Below, piece after piece: positions 20,819 through 32,313 of a DNA stretch of 40,753 nt. The stretch's first letter is position 1, and each line of letters begins with the position of its first letter. Source of the stretch: Thoreauomyces humboldtii (lineage: Eukaryota > Chytridiomycota > Chytridiomycetes > Spizellomycetales > Powellomycetaceae); the NCBI GenBank assembly GCA_027596035.1, contig JADGJA010000113.1:1-40753 (forward strand), read 5' to 3'. The position numbers and the translations under genes were made by a program. The notes beneath the pieces are model-generated. The model worked only from the letters and a program-made list of their open reading frames with translations, searched no databases and was not told the origin of the DNA.

Positions 20819-21307
20819 TCACCAGAGATCCTTTCTCCTCAGCCTGTCGATGGCAGTCTTCTTCTTTCCGATGCTGAGCGACTCGAACCGTCGCTCCTCG
20901 CTTTCCCTGACCATCTTCTTCCTCTCCACAGGACACGGGGCGACGCGCATGACGAAAGCCGGGAAGGTGTTGAACCTTCGTGCGAGCTGGACGACGGTCC
21001 AGGTGTCTGGGTCCGACTCTCGCAGGGACTTTACCTCTGCGATCTGGGCCGGAGTGAGGATGGCGCGCTTGGGATAAGTGCGGAGACGCGGAGGTAGGGA
21101 GGCTTCGGAAGGGGTCCCGCTGGATGCGGTCGTGGGTTGCCGACGGTGGATAAGAGTGGAACCATCGTCGAGGACGATGCGAGGGGTGGTTGTTGGGGTC
21201 GTGAAGGAATAGAAGGTGCGAGCGGTCGCGCACTGTGGGAAGCTTGTCAGGGCCGTACTTGGGCGAAGAGAACGCAAGGCCAAACGAGCTGCAGGGGTAG
21301 GAAGCAT
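20819..21307 (-). CDS. MRPL20: Mitochondrial large-subunit ribosomal protein, MRP-L20 (mL58) family
   Basis: A single exon of 162 residues. The N-terminus (MLPTPAARLALRSLRPS...) is an Arg/Ser-rich mitochondrial presequence. The C-terminal half has LTPAQIAEVKSLRESDPDTW, QLARRF, and VAPCPVERK before a Lys/Arg-rich tail, the layout I associate with the fungal mitochondrial L20 family (small helix-turn-helix-like body). The open frame extends upstream to 21523, but the ATG at 21307 gives the presequence and is preferred. The gene is convergent with the FHA gene and divergent from the PPR gene, which also looks mitochondrial, so the two may share a promoter. Confidence 0.75.
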   Translation of the reverse strand: MLPTPAARLALRSLRPSTALTSFPQCATARTFYSFTTPTTTPRIVLDDGSTLIHRRQPTTASSGTPSEASLPPRLRTYPKRAILTPAQIAEVKSLRESDPDTWTVVQLARRFNTFPAFVMRVAPCPVERKKMVRESEERRFESLSIGKKKTAIDRLRRKDLW

Positions 21308-21634
21308 GTTCGAGTGCGAGCGCGGATATCGAGAGATGGAACGGGAGGCTGATTCGTTGAGGGACGCAACACGAGGCGTTGGTAGTGGGAGTCGCCAAGT
21401 AGTGAAGGTGTCTGCCGCGAAGAGATGGTGCTTCTGGGAAATGGAAAAAGTTGAGAGAGGGAGAGAGATCTCTTCGGAAAAGTTTACAACTGGGGACGAC
21501 GGAAACCCCTTCGTTTGGAACACAGACGCGCTCGCTCATTCCATGCTCGCCATTACCCACTTTGCGACACCCCCCTTGACGTTACCTTCTTCATACAGTA
21601 CTACATCTTACCACCTATTCCGACCGTGTGCTAA
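21308..21634. promoter_or_regulatory. Bidirectional promoter between MRP-L20-family and PPR genes
   Basis: 327 bases separate the two divergent start codons. Both products look mitochondrial, so joint control is plausible. No specific binding site could be named. Confidence 0.4.
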
Positions 21635-23899
21635 ATGACCACACTCCTTGCCACGCGCTTTGTCTGCGATCGTTGCACCGCTTCCCGACTTTTCTCTAGC
21701 CGTCGCAGGAAAGCCCTTCTCAGCTTCCGCTCTTTCCTACGACCTCCCACGCAAGCACATTCCAAACCGGCTGTTGGCACGAGTCTTTCAATAGACGCAC
21801 CGCCAAAAGCAAGCGATTTCGAAATCTCCTCTGACGTAAAGACAGGGCAGCCAACAGCTCTCGCTTCTAAGGCTTCGGAGAGTCAGACAAGTCCCTTTAG
21901 CAAGCTCGCGAACGAAGACGACCAAGAACTTTACGATAACCTTACCGAAAGCTTTCTGGAGCGTTTGAGAGGGCGAGACGGCGCGCAGGACGCCTGGGAG
22001 GACTATTCGAAGCTCGTCGCAAGCACGCTTGACAATGTAAGTCGACGGATGATTCAGCATCAACTCTGATGGTGCCATCTGACTTCTCTCCTTTCTTCTC
22101 CATAGATTCACCTTTCCGTTTCAGCACATCACCGCTTGTTTCAATTGCTTAACGGAACACCCGCCGCCCTCAATGGTGGCGAATCCAAGGCAAATGCAAT
22201 GTCATCCATTGTACGGGGACTGGCAAGCGCTGCCAGCGTAGAAGAGTACGATCGCCTCATCGAGCTGCATGACAAGCAGAACAGTCCGACAAAGATACAG
22301 ACACTCATTAACGAGATGCGTCGGAACGGCCTTGCTCCGTCCCATAAGGCGTACAATCATCTCATCGGCACATACGTCCGAAACAATGACATGCGCGCTG
22401 CGGTTGCCTCGTTCGAGAGCTTCCGGAGAGACTCCAGTCAAGACGCTACACAATTCAATGCGACTACATACTCGCTTCTAATCCGGGGACACTTGAACAA
22501 CTCAAGTCATTTTGCCGCCGACCGTTTGTTTCGAGAGATGCGCGCTCTAGGGTTTACACCCAGCGTTTCCATTTACAATGGACTCATGTTGAGTCTGGTC
22601 CGCCGGGGTCGGAACGCCGCAACTGTTCGCCTGTTTGACGAGATGCGACGATCTGACGACGTGCAGCCGAACCTGGCCAGTTATCGGTTATGTATTGCAG
22701 CCAACGCAAACTCACGAAACAACGCTGCAGTAGCCAAATCGCTGGATGATATGCTTGCTTCCACTTCCGCCCTGGTCCCGAGACCGGATTACGCAATCTG
22801 GAAGATTGCCATACGAGCGTTCGTGATCGCAGGGGATACCCGGCAAACACTGGCAATTCTGCGAAAAATGCAGAGCTTGGCCGAGAAACAAAAGCGAGGT
22901 TCACTCGATATTGACGTCCTTCGAGGAGTAGTCAGACCAGGAGCCGATATATTCGAGACCGTCATCGATCTCTGCTGTCGTAGCGGAGAACTTGCCACGG
23001 CTCGGGATCTGCTGGAAGAAGCGCTTGCAGCGAGTGTCCGACCTCATGCTCCGACCTGGAACACGATGATCTTGGCGCTTGCAAAGTCTCCCGGGTGGCA
23101 TGTCGCGCTGGACGTATACCGCCGAGCTTTAACCCAGGACGTCCCTATTTACGCAAGCACGTACGCAGCTTTGATCACCTCCTGCTCAAATGTGGGAGAG
23201 CTTGACACAGCTGCTGCACTCGCACAGGCCGCTTACGCTGGCGTCGGCGCCAAGGAGCAGCGCGCGGTTATAGCCGACGTCTTCCGACCTTTGATTGCCG
23301 CGTTTGTCCGCAAAGGAAGGCTCTCAGACGCTCTCGCGCTCGTGCGTTCAACCTTTGCGAGCTCTCGTTCAACACCACCCCTTTTGGCCGGGCTCTTCGC
23401 AAATCTTATCGCAGCGTACAGTGCTGCGCATTTTCGGTGGGACGAGATCATGGGATTGTTCGACGAATGTGAAGAAGTACGACATCGCTCGGGCGGAACC
23501 CGATCCCCATCCACCGCCCTTTCGAACGCCCTCCTCCGTGCGGCCTGCAGCACGGACCCGCCTCCAACGAGGCTGATCGCCGCCATGATCGAGTCCAATC
23601 GCATCTTTCCGTCCGTCTCCGGCTGGGTGGAGGCTGTCGACGTACTTTTCGACCGGGGCCTCAAGGAGCAGATTGGTCAATTGATGAACGAGTTGGCAAA
23701 GTCTGAGAAAAAGGCAGCAAAGGTTGGCACTGTCGTGCTGGACGTCGTTATGGACCGGCTGGATCCAGGTCGGAAGATGGGCAGACCGGACGTCCCTGCC
23801 ACCTGGCCCGCTTGGAGTGAGCTGGAGACTGAGCAGGTTATGGCACTCCTTGCGAGGTGGACAACAACGCGGGCAAATAGTGTCGTCAGTAATTCGTAG
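21635..23899 (+). CDS. Mitochondrial pentatricopeptide-repeat (PPR) protein
   Basis: Exon 1 is 21635-22036 and exon 2 is 22106-23899, with a 69-nt intron (GTAAGT..CATAG) and phase 0, giving 731 residues. The N-terminus (MTTLLATRFVCDRCTASRLFSS) is presequence-like. Exon 2 holds a series of 35-residue PPR units: IQTLINEMRRNGLAPSHKAY, then TYSLLIRGHLN, LFREMRALGFTPSVSIYNGL, LFDEMRR.. QPNLASY, further ARDLLEEALAASVRPHAPTW, and YASTYAALITSCSNVGELD. Such proteins bind organellar RNA and control its processing, stability or translation. The C-terminal 250 residues are helical but no longer clearly PPR. Confidence 0.88.
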
Positions 23900-24101
23900 A
23901 ACACATCCAATGTCGATACTTTCCTCCTACAACTTGTAGCCTTCCCATCCGCAGGTCTGCAACCCCTTGCTGACAAACGAGGAGATGCAATGTACAGCCA
24001 CATAGACACATGAGCAAACCCGTCGCATTTCGCAGCGTCTTGACGTGCCAACGACCAACCGTCATTCATCGTCAACAACGCTTGTCTACTTCTACATCGA
24101 C

Positions 24102-24854
24102 ATGCCTTCCTCAACGATGCTGTCGTCCGACTTGAGGACTCCACTCCGAACCGAATTTGCGATCGACATGCACTGCTCCTCCTGCGAACAGACGGTTCGC
24201 TCAGCCCTAGCCCCGCTCTCTGGCGTCACGTCCGTTACCGTGTCTCTTCCTCAAAAGACAGTAGTAGTCGAGTCAACAACTCCACCATCACGCATTCTAC
24301 AGGCTCTTCGAGCAACGCAGCTCGGTCCCGTGGTGCTCAAGGGTCAGTCCTCCGCCTCCTCGAGTGCCACTCCGCACCTAGGAGCAGCCGTCTGCATCTT
24401 TGAGAGCTTTGCCGGTGCAAAGGGATGGGCTCAACACAACAACCGTGGACTGGCGCGTCTGGTTCAAGTGGACGCTGACACGTGTCTCGTGGATGTGACA
24501 GTCCAGGGCGTGGAACCCGGGGAGCACACCGTATCCGTCCACGAGTGCGGGGACATCAGCGGTGGATGTGAGTCAACAGGTCAGGCGATGACACTCCTCG
24601 GGAGGGTACTGGTGGATGCTGCTGGAAGAGGCGACCTGGTCGTCGAAAAACGGGACGTGAAGGTCTGGGACATCATTGGGAGGTCCATCGTCGTGAACGC
24701 TGAAAAGGCGGTCGGGACGTCAGCCGGTCCGGTATGCGGGATCATTGCGAGGTCAGCGGGAGTGTTTCAAAACCCCAAGAGCGTTTGCTCTTGCGATGGC
24801 AAGACACTATGGGAGGAGTCTACAGAATCCGCTGCTCCTGCCCCATCACTGTGA
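24102..24854 (+). CDS. CCS1: Copper chaperone for superoxide dismutase
   Basis: A single exon of 250 residues. The N-terminal Atx1-like domain has the copper-binding MHCSSC motif near residue 24. The central SOD1-like domain includes GVEPGEHTVSVHECGD and GRSIVV. The C-terminal domain has the CxC motif in VCSCDGKTLWEE. The three-domain plan and length match Ccs1. The protein delivers Cu(I) and the disulfide to Cu/Zn-SOD1 in the cytosol and the mitochondrial intermembrane space. An in-frame ATG at 24117 is an alternative start. Confidence 0.93.
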   Translation: MPSSTMLSSDLRTPLRTEFAIDMHCSSCEQTVRSALAPLSGVTSVTVSLPQKTVVVESTTPPSRILQALRATQLGPVVLKGQSSASSSATPHLGAAVCIFESFAGAKGWAQHNNRGLARLVQVDADTCLVDVTVQGVEPGEHTVSVHECGDISGGCESTGQAMTLLGRVLVDAAGRGDLVVEKRDVKVWDIIGRSIVVNAEKAVGTSAGPVCGIIARSAGVFQNPKSVCSCDGKTLWEESTESAAPAPSL

Positions 24855-25031
24855 TCTACCGACATAGCTTCTGTATCCTCTCTGTCTTGATTCCCCCGCG
24901 TATGCACAAATGACACCACATCTGCCAATCATATTCAATGCTCACAATGTGTGGCACCGTTGACGTTGGCCAGGTTGATAATGAAAGTACGGTTTTGTAA
25001 AAACCAAGAAACAGCCCTCGGAAAGTGGCTC

Positions 25032-26878
25032 CTAGCTCACTTGACTGGTAGGATCCCCCCAAGCGCCGATCCCCTCCTGTTGTGGCCTAGTTTCGCCAAT
25101 CCCGGGCAGCGGTTCCGTTCTTCGGATTGCTGGTCGCGCTCGCGCCAGCACTGCTGCGAGCGGGTTCGCGGCGCGAGGGACCAGTGAGGCCGGATGTGTG
25201 GTTGGGAGATGTCGGGGATGTGACTGTTCCGAAATTTTTGATCAGCAAGGAGAACGTTACTTGACTGACAGCAACCGGTACTCACGCTGGCTTGGGATAA
25301 GCTAGGCGCCCCTCGCTTGATGGTATCATTTTCCTCGAGCGTCACCCCGGCTGCGAGTTTCATCGTCTCGGCCTAAAGCATATGGAATGTCAATAACGGG
25401 ATGTTTGGTACACCATGGCAGCATACGAAACTGACCAAAGAAGGCACTTCCAATGACAGATCCTCCACGAACTCTCCTCCCGACGCGGTTCCTCCTTCGG
25501 TAAAAAACCCATCCATCAATCCGCTGGCGCTGCCCTTCCCCTTTGCGTCTTTCCTCAAGCCAATCCGTGGTGGTGCCACCGCAAGGACTCGAGGTTTTGT
25601 TGGCGGTATCGCTCGGGAATCTCGCGGTTCTATGCTGTCCGACGCTGGTTTGACCAAGCCGCGTCGTAGATGGGCCGTTCTCCCGATCGTCTGTTTGGAC
25701 TGCGTTGGCCTTTCTGCGGCGACTGATATCGAGTTTCCGTGTGCTTTAGGTGGTGGCGAGGATGCAGGTGGCACTGGCAGAATTTTTGCTTTCACGCTAA
25801 AAGCAACAGAAGTATGAGCGGTTGGCAGTGTTTTGACTCTTTGAACTCAGATGGGGTTCGTTTCTCACCCTTGTGCGGTCTGCTTCGCTGCAGGCAACTT
25901 CTTGACGGGAACAATACGTCCGTTGTGATCGTAGCTCCACTCCAGCGGCTTTCCGTTATCCTTCTCCTGACCATGAAGGCGTGCTAGGGCTCGCTTGTTC
26001 TCCTGAATGACATGACCCATGTGAGCGGTCGCCCAAAAGACCTCAAAAGGACGATTAGACCATCTTCACCTCTTGAATCGCTGTCTCTGCTATTTGGGCT
26101 GCCGACAGCGGCGCCGGCGCACTCGGCTCTTTCGGCAGAGCGCTTCGTCGTCCGCTACTTCCCGCGGAGCCAATATGCCGACGGCCTCGTAGAGAAGCAT
26201 TGGACGCAGAGAGGGACAGTGTGGATTGCAGCTCCATCCTCGATGCCTGGACAGCACGGTCAGTTGAGCAGACATACGAAATGCTGGCATACGTCATCCA
26301 TCCACCCACATTTTGCTTCTTGGAAGATGACAGAGAGGTCATGGAAGATCTAATGTTCTGGACATGGACGCTGGATGGTCTTCGGGTGATGATGGGTGCC
26401 TCCAGCCTTTCCACGTATGCGTCCGACACGATGCTGGTGAGGCTCGAAGTGTTCGACAGCGATGGTAAGGAAGGAGCTGAAGGCTTTGCGAGGCTTTGAA
26501 CCACTTTCTTCCGGATAGGAATTGCCCCAGGAGCCCAGGAGTCTATTGTCGCTGGTTCTGGTTCTGAGATAGTTTTCAGGGAGTCAGAAACTTGGCTCGT
26601 CCGTGTAAGCCTCGGCGGATATGGCTCTCACCCTCGTCAGGTTCCCAAGTCTCCGGGTCGATGACCCCAGGATCTTGCCGGAAGAACTCCCATTCCACCA
26701 TCTCATCCAGGGCCCCCTTGGCGAATTGCAGTGCGTAGGGAAGCACCTGACTTTCGATGTGCTTCTCGAACAGAACCTCTTGCGATTTCTGGACAACATG
26801 TTCCACTAGGGATATGATGTATATTTCCGTCTCCTCGCTTTGCACAAATTGCAGGTAGTCATCCTTTGTGGCGGCCAT
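25032..26878 (-). CDS. C2orf81/DUF4639-family protein (flagellum-associated distribution)
   Basis: Six exons (26878-26632, 26563-26070, 26002-25869, 25796-25436, 25372-25286, 25223-25032) with introns of 62-72 nt give 504 residues in frame. The diagnostic N-terminal block is a helical segment ending ALDEMVEWEFFRQDPG, then PETWEPDEEPEPATIDSWAP across the first junction. This agrees with the animal C2orf81 sequence as I remember it (..WRFLARDEG.., ..TW..DEEP....DSWA). A later exon has EWSYDHNGRIVPVKKLP, and the fifth has KLAAGVTLEENDTIKRG. The middle is disordered and Ser-rich. The molecular function is not known to me. The last exon has no motif and is the least certain part. It is divergent from Hub1, with 209 bases between the starts. 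Confidence 0.72.
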
Positions 26879-27087
26879 GATCACCGCTGATATGGTGAGT
26901 AGTTCCGTCGTCGAAGTGTGTTATGCCTGGCCCTGCGCTTTGGGGTCTTGACGCGCGAGGAACGCGAAAGCACCCGTGCTGTGACTCTGCATTTACCATC
27001 AACACTTGCGCCACCTTTTCCTCAAATTGCCTCACAGAGCAGGACCACGCAGCAAACAACACCCAACCCAAATCAGACATCGGCACT

Positions 27088-27457
27088 ATGATCGAAATCA
27101 TCTGCAACGATCGACTGGGAAAGAAGGTCAGAGTCAAGTGCAAGTAAGTTAGTTGTCAAGACCGAACTGTCCGGTCCGCTTTTTTTTAGTCCTGGCTGGC
27201 GTCTCAACTTACAGTTCTGCCTTTCTCGTCCCAGCCCAGACGACACAGTTGGTGACCTCAAGCTACTCATCGCCGCTCAGACGGGAACGAAGCCCGAGAA
27301 GATTGTGCTCAAAAAGTGGTACAACATCTACAAGGACCATATCACCCTGGAGGACTACGAAATTCACGACGGCATGAACTTGGAGATGTAAGGGGTCTGT
27401 GGTTCAAGGTTTGGTGGACGGTTCATTGACGTCGGAGATTACAGGTACTATCAGTGA
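27088..27457 (+). CDS. HUB1: Ubiquitin-like modifier Hub1/UBL5
   Basis: Exons 27088-27143, 27235-27387 and 27445-27457 (introns of 91 and 57 nt) give exactly 73 residues, the family length. It begins [18 protein letters not shown] and ends DGMNLEMYYQ: the C-terminal double tyrosine followed by one residue is the Hub1 signature in place of the ubiquitin GG. The last coding exon is only 13 bases. Hub1 binds the spliceosome (Snu66, Prp38) non-covalently and affects alternative splicing and use of weak 5' splice sites. A T-run lies in the first intron. Confidence 0.95.
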
Positions 27458-28202
27458 TCTGGTATGTCTTTCCATCCGGCATGACCGGGTAATACCGAGT
27501 CGAAGAGCCGAGCATGGAGGAACAACCCCGTGGGAAAGGGCACGCTGCACGTACCCGGTGCGAGCTTTCCTGCAGGGCTTGCCGAGGGCCTGATTGCGAC
27601 ACTTCTCTCTGTGTGCTTCAACTCATCATCTGAGCATCCCCTGGGGAAAGCGCACTCGACCTCCTCGCGACTACCTTACCACAGAACGTAATCCACCGGT
27701 GTCGATAATCCAAGCGGTTGCCTTGACCACGCTGACTTACACAGCGAGATGGGCTCAACCTCGTTATGACTCGTTCCTATATTGGTTTTCCTCTTTTACT
27801 CTTCATCTTCGCATAGTGTTAGCATGCCGCGCTGGTAGACAAACAGAGTGTATTTGTCTGGCCTAATCAGACTACCTGATTCTACCAACAACACTTTATA
27901 AAGCGTTGGATGACGATTACGGCAATTCAAGTTGCGTCTGCCATCTTCAGCTCACGCTTTCAAAGTTGGGAGTTGATGCAGCGCTTGGCTCTTCTTTGTC
28001 GAACGGCTGGTCTGCTTGTTTGATTACTGCGAACGCGAAACGAATGGTATTTTGAATGACGGAACCAAAAAATGCTCATGAAAAGACGAAAGAATGAAAG
28101 ATGGGAACCTAAATGTACGCCGCATGGTACGCAAAGTGATGTGAAAAGAGAAAGGAGTCGAAACGATCGAGGTCAGGATCGAAACGCTATCTGCTGCCGA
28201 GA
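27458..28202. other. Intergenic, no gene recognised
   Basis: Short ORFs without motifs. It separates Hub1 (plus) from the kinase pseudogene (minus, ends 28203), so two convergent 3' ends are expected here. Confidence 0.5.
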
Positions 28203-29778
28203 TTAGGGCTGAGATAAAAAGCTTTCGAGCTCCCTCATCTCTGCTCTACGGTCGAGCCGAGGCGCTCCGACCTTGGACTGAGCGAAGTCGATGCAAACGG
28301 TCCTTGGGGTCGTTCCGAACCATGAAGTAGAGGGAAGAGCGAGAAAGTTCTGGGGCCTCACATCGCCATGGAGCACGTTGAGTCGATGTACTGCCTTGAG
28401 CGAGTCGACCGCGTTCCATCACTAAACCCACAATCTGGTATCCGTCCAGGCTTGCTTCCGCTCGAATGCGGGGTACGTGCGAGCCTTGAATGCTGCGGAG
28501 TTTCTCGTAGATGCTGGCCTCATTGATAAGGCCGGTAACCATCGCCTTCAGCTTCCTATCCACGCCTTTATATGCTGTTTCTTCGCCATCCCAAAGACAG
28601 TTGACCACCGTTCCATGAAGCCCCTGACCGAGTAGATCCCCGAAAACGAGACGACCCTGTGCGGGCCGGAAACGGGCAACGCGACAAGTGGCGATGCGGT
28701 TCATGGAAGGCTCCGCCAGCCCGAGGAAGACCGCCCCGTTTTCAATCCGGTCGGCAGCTGCATCGACAACGTCCACAGCGACGTTGCCGTCGCTGTGGAC
28801 GTTGCCGTTGCCGCTGCTGTTGGAGCCGGTAGCGGCGGTATCGCTGGTTGGCAACGTGCCTGCTTCGGCTGCCGTGGCCATGGGGCCGGGGACGAAAGAG
28901 TCAACAGAAGGCTCCCGACCGTCTGCACCGTCATGCCCGAGCGCCAAACTCAAGATGTACGCATATCCGCGCATCGTGCTGCAGGTCACTGGACCCTGGT
29001 CTGAAGTTGCGATAGGATCCGATATGTAAAGGACCGACCCTTCGCGGCGGAGGAACCACGTATACTCGTAGGTTGACAGGGCGCCGTATTTGAGTTGGCT
29101 ACGGTTCAGGGATCTAAAGAAAATATAAAGTCCAGTTGGAAGCTCGTTCAAAATATGAAACAAGATCCCGAGTCGATTACCCCATAATCTGCCAGATCGG
29201 ATAAACGTGGCCCCAAGGATATTGAAAATGCTGATCATGAAGGGCGATTGACTGCATGTATCGATCGTGCAGGTGACCGGTACCAGGGAATGGCAGAACC
29301 CTCGGCTTTTTAACCTCTGTATGCAGAAGGGGAACGAACGGAGAGTTGGGCTGCACAGATCTTCGCAGGATAGTGATGTCCACCTGAGCAATGGGGTCTG
29401 ACCACGGACTCATGACAGCATAGGTGTTTTGAGGGTCCATGGCTTGCGTTGACTGGAGAAGTGCGGTGATCTCACGAGCTAGCCATGTTTGAAGGTTGTT
29501 TTCGACCAGGGCGGTTTACACTAAGGTCTCCCTGAAGGCAAGTCGAACCCGTCAACAAAGGCAAAAGGGGAGATTGGAAGATGTAAGGGCTAGACAACGT
29601 ACCTCGGGGCCGTCGGGGCGGGCATGTCGGTGACGGTGGCATTGTACGCTTTCGGTATGAAGTCCGACCAGTGAGCGACTAGAGACGGCCTGACACCGTG
29701 AGGTGAGTTTGTGGTGGAGTTATGATGGGAAAGCATATCCACATAGGGGGGGAAGGGAAGGTCCAGCCAGGCGTCCAT
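28203..29778 (-). pseudogene. Crinkler-type (CRN-associated) protein kinase, disrupted
   Basis: Exon A is 29778-29603 (WLDLPFPPYVDML), exon B is 29531-29181, and exon C starts at 29113, with introns of 71 and 67 nt. The N-terminal part has VENNLQTWLAREITALLQ, TEVKKPRVL and KYGALSTYEYTWFLRREG, typical of the large kinase families linked to Crinkler effectors in fungi and oomycetes. The kinase part has the glycine loop LLGQGLHGTV and AYKGVDRKL, then in the next frame HRLNVLHGDVRPQNFL (catalytic loop with HGD) and VCIDFAQS (DFA in place of DFG). Two faults: an in-frame TAA early in exon B (ETLV-stop-TALVENN), and a frameshift near 28405 between VMERG and VDSLKAVHR. A start at 29440 would avoid the stop but not the shift. 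Confidence 0.75.
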
Positions 29779-29798
29779 GACGAGAGCGGAGAGCGGAG

Positions 29799-29800
29799 AG

Positions 29801-29862
<62 letters not shown>
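29799..29862. repeat. GA dinucleotide microsatellite
   Basis: A nearly pure (GA)n run of about 60 bases, preceded by three GAGAGCG units, lies just upstream of the first exon of the kinase pseudogene. It would be pyrimidine-rich (CT) on that gene's strand, as in the leader of the PDK-family gene. ORFs through it are artefacts. Confidence 0.92.
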
Positions 29863-29863
<1 letters not shown>

Positions 29864-30249
29864 GGAAAGCGAGGACAGAGGACGAGAGGAGCAGCGAGAC
29901 AAGATGAAGGGAAGCAAAGTAGAAGCTACCGTATGGGAGAACTAAGGATCGCAACAGCGCGCCCCGTCCGTCCGGGAACCTTTATGGCCGCCTTCGTCAA
30001 ACAGGAGGCACGATACGAAAGGCATGAGGCGGCCGTAATTCTTTGGTTCGGCAGTAATTTTTGGCGGTCCTCGCGCAGAGCCGGAAAGCCGTCTCTTTGC
30101 GCCCATTCCTACAATCCTGAACCCCCACTGACCTTGTTTCGAGGAGGACCGCCCAGCATCTATAGTCGAGAGGTATCTCTGCAACCATCGTCACCAACTT
30201 CAACGGTTACCCGCGTCTCATTTCCGCAAACATCGTCAGCCACCCGACA
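29863..30249. promoter_or_regulatory. Divergent promoter region
   Basis: No gene is seen. It lies between the kinase pseudogene (minus) and the CaMK gene (plus, ATG 30250) and should hold both promoters. No specific site was named. Confidence 0.4.
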
Positions 30250-31929
30250 ATGACTACCCCTCCCGTCTCCCTCGCTCCGTGCGAGTACAAGGTAGGCACG
30301 GCTTCGGGGAAGGCTGGAGGCTTGATGCATCCTGGAGGAGCTTGAACAATCAAGCATTGGGATTGAGACGACTTGTTTTCCAAGACTTCGGACTGCCACA
30401 TGTTTTTCTTGTTCTGACCGTTCTCCTTCATGCAGACCGGCCGAACGCTGGGTCAGGGATCGTACGCAATCGTCAAGGAGGCTGTGAAGGTTCGTCTCTT
30501 CGATGCCTCCCTCCCAAACGCCAATTACAGAAACCCCCAGTTATTTATGAAGTTTTTTTTTTTTGCGCATCAAGATTAGCACCGGGGAGAAGTTTGCAGT
30601 CAAAGTCATCAGCAAGAAGCTTATGCACGGTCGTGAGCACATGATCTTGAACGAAATCGATGTTCTGAAGAAGTTGTCAAAGGGCCACCCCAACATCGTA
30701 ACCCTATGGGACTGTGAGTGGTGTAGAGGGTTATGGAGTCGCGAAAGTCTTTTCATGACAACTGATCAATTTATCCTCGAACTGCTAGATTTTGAAACGC
30801 CAAACAACTGTACGTTCCATATCGAAAGGGGGGTGGGGGTTGGTCGACTTGCTGGAATTGACCACTGGTCTCTGATTCTGCAGTGTATCTGGTGATGGAC
30901 CTCTGCACTGGAGGCGAGCTGTTTGATCGCATCTGCGATAAGGGTAGCTTCTACGAGGGCGATGCCGCGGACATCGTGCGCGTAGTCTTGGATGCTGTGG
31001 GCTACCTCCACGACCACCATATCGTGCACCGTGATATCAAGGTGGGATTGTCGTTGGTGTGCCTACAAGACTGCCGGCCAGACTCTGACCAATACACGTT
31101 CACGCTCAGCCGGAAAACTTGCTATTCAAAACGAAGGATTCGCTCAAGGATCTTGTCATTGCGGACTTTGGGCTGTCAAGGATCGTGGACGAGGACAAGT
31201 TTGAAGGCTTGATGACCACCTGCGGGACTCCTGGATATATGGCACCAGGTACGCGTACTGGTGAACCAAATCGTAGCTGTGTCTACCAGACGTTCACCAC
31301 GAATCGCTTTACAGAGGTCATTGAAAAGAAAGGTCATGGGAAAGCCGTCGATCTCTGGTCGATCGGTGTTCTCGCCTATTTCCTGCTTTGCGGCTACACT
31401 CCTTTCGACTACGACGCCGCGACGCAGGCGGACGAGATCAGTAACATCCTCAACGGACGGTACAGCTTCACGTCGGAGTACTGGGCTGACGTATCAGACG
31501 TGGGCAAAGATTTTATCCGGAAACTGCTCCTCGTGGATCCCCACGCGCGCATGACGGTACATCAAGCACTCGCGCACCCATGGCTTCGCATGTTCGAGCC
31601 AGTGGCGATGGCGGCCCCAGAGAGCCCCAACAACGTCGATCTTCTGCCCCAGGTCAAGGACCGAAGGTCCAAGCTCAAGGGCATCCGCGGATTCCGGGTC
31701 GCTGCCGGTATGCAACAGTCCTGCTACATCTTACTTGGCCTTTACCCTTCCCTCCCGGCTCATTTGCTTTGCTCCTCGATCAGAAACTGTTATCGCAACA
31801 AACAAGTTCAAGCATTCCCCTCACACCAGTGCGGCCGACATCGCGACAGGCGGATTCGACGTGGCGCAGTATCGGCCAAAGAGCGAGGAGCACCACGGCG
31901 ACGCCCCACTCATGGTGCTGCGGAGATGA
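30250..31929 (+). CDS. Calcium/calmodulin-dependent protein kinase I-like
   Basis: Eight exons: 30250-30291, 30436-30489, 30575-30713, 30789-30809, 30884-31041, 31110-31248, 31315-31707 and 31784-31929. They give 363 residues with the frame kept at every junction. One exon is only 21 bases. The kinase domain has the glycine loop GQGSYAIV, the Lys in FAVKVISKK, the catalytic loop VHRDIKPENLL, ADFGLS, and GTPGYMAPEVIEKKGHGKAVDLWS. The T in LMTTCGTPGY is the usual site of an upstream CaM-kinase kinase. After the domain, a basic stretch (KDRRSKLKGIRGF) with AAETVIATNKF is the likely autoinhibitory/calmodulin-binding segment. A T-run precedes the acceptor of exon 3. Confidence 0.9.
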
Positions 31930-32313
31930 TATCATTGTCAAGTCCCGGAACAGTCTGTGCTCTTACGGGTAGCCCAGCTCTCGTTTATTCTTTTTAGAAT
32001 GATGGTCCACCATCTCTTGTGCCGCTGGGCGGCTTCAGAGTCTGCGTTTGCATCTCTTTTTATCTTACATCTCCATCGGAAGTCGGACCTTTTGTGTTGC
32101 GAGAAGGGAGGGAGGGTCATCGTCATCTCCAGAGAAGTGTCCTATGCGTCTGCACGTCCAGCTGGAGGAACATGGGCCGGTCAAGATAGATACGTGGCTG
32201 GAGGAAGGTAAAAAGTTCAATCAGACCGCGCGTGCTGCGCATTTTCTGAAAATGCTGCGCGTTGCAACCAGGCGTCGTGGCGCTATCGCTAGCCAGGGCA
32301 TGGGGCAGGGACG

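Noticed and set aside
29679..30253. ORFs across the GA microsatellite
   Set aside because: Encoded SL or ER dipeptide runs are artefacts of the repeat.
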